Below, piece after piece: positions 12,509 through 14,144 of a stretch of 14,144 bases of DNA. How positions within the stretch are numbered: the first letter of the stretch is position 1; each line of letters opens with the position of its first letter. The stretch spans positions 1 to 14,144 of the forward strand of contig JAEWNA010000324.1 in NCBI GenBank assembly GCA_023392975.1. Reading direction: 5' to 3'. The notes beneath the pieces were generated by a model. The model saw nothing but the letters and a program-made list of their open reading frames with translations. It searched no databases and had not been told where the DNA came from. A program made the position numbers and the translations under genes. This DNA is from Pseudomonadota bacterium (GTDB lineage: Bacteria > Pseudomonadota > Gammaproteobacteria > Xanthomonadales > Xanthomonadaceae).

Positions 12509-14144
12509 GCGACGACGCCGTGACCGGCGGAGGTGCCGCAGGCGCGGTGCAGGCGCGGCTGGATGCCCTGCTCGAACAGGTGCTGATGCAGGAGGCGCCG
12601 GATCGACGGCGCTTCATCGACGGGTTGACCGGCGACGACGCGGCCCTCGCCGATGAACTGCGCGCGCTGCTGGCGCTGGCCGAGGACGACGACGCGCTGG
12701 CCGCCCCCGATGGCGCGGCGCGCTGGCGGGCGCTGTTCGACGCCACGCCACCCGAAGGCACTGAACCGCCCCTGCCCGGCCCGATCGGCCCCTGGCGTCC
12801 GCTGCATCGGCTCGGCGACGGCGGCATGGGCACGGTCTGGCGGGTCGAGCGCGAGGCGGACGGCTTCCGCCAGACCGGCGCGCTCAAACTGCTGCGGCCC
12901 GGTGCGGACTCCGAAGGCTTCCTGCGCCGCTTCGCCGAGGAGCGGCGGATCCTTGCCACGCTGCACCATCCCGGCATCGCGCGGTTGCTCGATGGCGGCC
13001 GCACCGAGGACGGCCGGCCTTGGCTGGTGATGGAGTACGTCGAAGGCGAACCGATCGACCGCGCCTGCGACCACCGACGCCTCGACGTGCCGGCGCGCAT
13101 CGCCCTGTTCCGCCAGGTTGCCGAAGCCGTGGCGACCGCGCACCGCAACCTGATCGCGCACCGGGACATCAAGCCCGGCAACATCCTGGTCGGCGACGAC
13201 GGTGCGCCGCGGCTGCTGGATTTCGGCATCGCCAAGGCGCTCGACGGCCCGGGAGCCGAGGGCGCCGCCACCGCGACGCAGCTGCGCGCGTTCACGCCCG
13301 ACTACGCTGCGCCGGAACAGGTGCTGGGGCAACCGACCTCGACCGCGACCGACGTCTACCAACTCGGCCTGCTGCTGTATGAACTGCTCTGCGGCCATCG
13401 CGCGCAGCAGGCCGCCGATGCGTCGCCGCGTGCGCTGGAACAGGCGGTGTGCGCGACCGAGCCGCTACGCCCGAGCGCGCGCGGGGATGCGGACGACCGC
13501 GCGACCGCCCAGGCGATCGCCGCCGCCCGCGCGACCACACCCGCGGGCCTGCGCCGGGCGCTGCGCGGGGACCTCGACAACATCGTGCTGAAGGCGCTGC
13601 GCAAGGCGCCGGAGCGGCGCTACGCCTCGGTCGCGGCGCTGATCGAGGACCTCGACCGTTGGCGCGCAGGACGCACGGTGCGCGCGCGGCCGGAGACGTG
13701 GGCGTATCGCAGCGGCAAGTTCCTGCGCCGGCATGCGTGGGCGACGGCGGCGGTGGTCGCGGTGTTCGCCTCGACCGTGGTGTACGCGGTGGTGGCGACC
13801 CGTCAGGCCGAGGCGCTGGCGCGCGAACGCGACCGCGCGCAGGCCGAGGCCACGAAAGCGCGACAGTCGCTGGCGCTGATCCGTCGGCTGTTCGAAGGCG
13901 CCTCGCCCGAAAGCGCCGGCGGGCGCGAGCTGACGGCACGGCAACTGCTCGACGACGGCTGGCCGTGGATCGAGCGCGAACTCGACGGCCAACCGTCGCT
14001 GCAGGCCGACATGTACGACACCGTCGGCGGGATCTACCGCAAGCTCGGCGACTTCGCCCGTGCGCAGGCGCTGGCCGAGCGCGCGCTCGCCGCCGCACGC
14101 GCAGACGCGGATCCGCACGGACTCGCGCGCGCGCTGCGCGGACG
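12505..14144 (+). CDS. Transmembrane Ser/Thr protein kinase (partial, runs off window)
   Basis: The first 546 residues of a Hanks-type kinase; the C-terminus lies outside the window. It starts at a GTG overlapping the sigma-factor stop by 4 nt. Residues 1-95 are an acidic, helical leader. The kinase domain at about 97-385 has all key elements: glycine loop LGDGGMGTVW (103-112), K128 (ALKLL), catalytic HRDIKPGN with D221 and N226, DFG (239-241), APEQ (269-272) and DVYQLGLLLYELL (283-295). A single transmembrane helix follows at about 411-431. The distal part has a helical region and a TPR-like repeat (TVGGIYRKLGDFARAQALAERAL, about 506-528). The architecture resembles PknS/PknT-type kinases paired with ECF sigma factors in Xanthomonas and Vibrio. 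The likely substrate is the upstream sigma factor. Confidence 0.93.
   Translation, partial: MSDDAVTGGGAAGAVQARLDALLEQVLMQEAPDRRRFIDGLTGDDAALADELRALLALAEDDDALAAPDGAARWRALFDATPPEGTEPPLPGPIGPWRPLHRLGDGGMGTVWRVEREADGFRQTGALKLLRPGADSEGFLRRFAEERRILATLHHPGIARLLDGGRTEDGRPWLVMEYVEGEPIDRACDHRRLDVPARIALFRQVAEAVATAHRNLIAHRDIKPGNILVGDDGAPRLLDFGIAKALDGPGAEGAATATQLRAFTPDYAAPEQVLGQPTSTATDVYQLGLLLYELLCGHRAQQAADASPRALEQAVCATEPLRPSARGDADDRATAQAIAAARATTPAGLRRALRGDLDNIVLKALRKAPERRYASVAALIEDLDRWRAGRTVRARPETWAYRSGKFLRRHAWATAAVVAVFASTVVYAVVATRQAEALARERDRAQAEATKARQSLALIRRLFEGASPESAGGRELTARQLLDDGWPWIERELDGQPSLQADMYDTVGGIYRKLGDFARAQALAERALAAARADADPHGLARALRG

Noticed and set aside
12354..13398. Two long minus-strand open frames opposite the kinase gene
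   Set aside because: The plus strand encodes a full set of kinase motifs from the GTG at 12505; the minus-strand products are Ser/Arg/Ala or Arg/Gln-rich shadows.

Overview
The window is about 14 kb of very GC-rich, tightly packed chromosomal DNA. Gene content and protein sequences suggest a gammaproteobacterium of the Xanthomonadaceae/Lysobacteraceae (Lysobacter, Luteimonas or Xanthomonas relatives). The clues are a GacA/UvrY-like regulator, a cyanophycin cluster with an extra Mur ligase, an ECF sigma factor paired with a transmembrane Ser/Thr kinase, and a dispersed palindrome beginning GTCATCCCGA. Family assignments rest on recalled sequence motifs, not database searches.

Layout. Positions 109-756 (-) encode a two-component response regulator; 942-1844 (+) is a divergently oriented, exported M28 metallopeptidase. 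Positions 1861-8747 (-) hold the centrepiece, a four-gene set for the storage polymer cyanophycin. In transcription order these are isoaspartyl dipeptidase (iadA), cyanophycinase (cphB), cyanophycin synthetase (cphA) and a stand-alone Mur-ligase-family enzyme related to the C-terminal half of CphA. CphA makes the poly-Asp backbone carrying Arg side chains, CphB cuts it to beta-Asp-Arg, and IadA releases free Asp and Arg. The role of the fourth enzyme is not established. A palindromic repeat separates iadA from cphBA.

Positions 8946-9959 (-) encode a secreted protein of unknown function with one thrombospondin-type-3-like calcium motif. Positions 9960-10540 have no credible gene but contain two diverged ~166-bp units downstream of a tRNA-Ser(UGA) gene (10541-10630, -). 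Each unit carries a copy of the tRNA 3' end and its terminator. A second copy of the palindromic repeat follows at 10651-10745.

Positions 10797-11786 (-) encode a LysR-type regulator. It is divergent from an ECF sigma factor gene (11948-12508, +), which overlaps by 4 nt a GTG-started Ser/Thr kinase gene running off the window (12505-14144). The sigma factor has Thr-Thr-Ser where most ECF factors carry acidic residues, which suggests activation by phosphorylation from the partner kinase.

The most notable items are the cyanophycin cluster with its uncharacterised fourth enzyme, the sigma/kinase pair, and the tRNA-tail tandem repeats.
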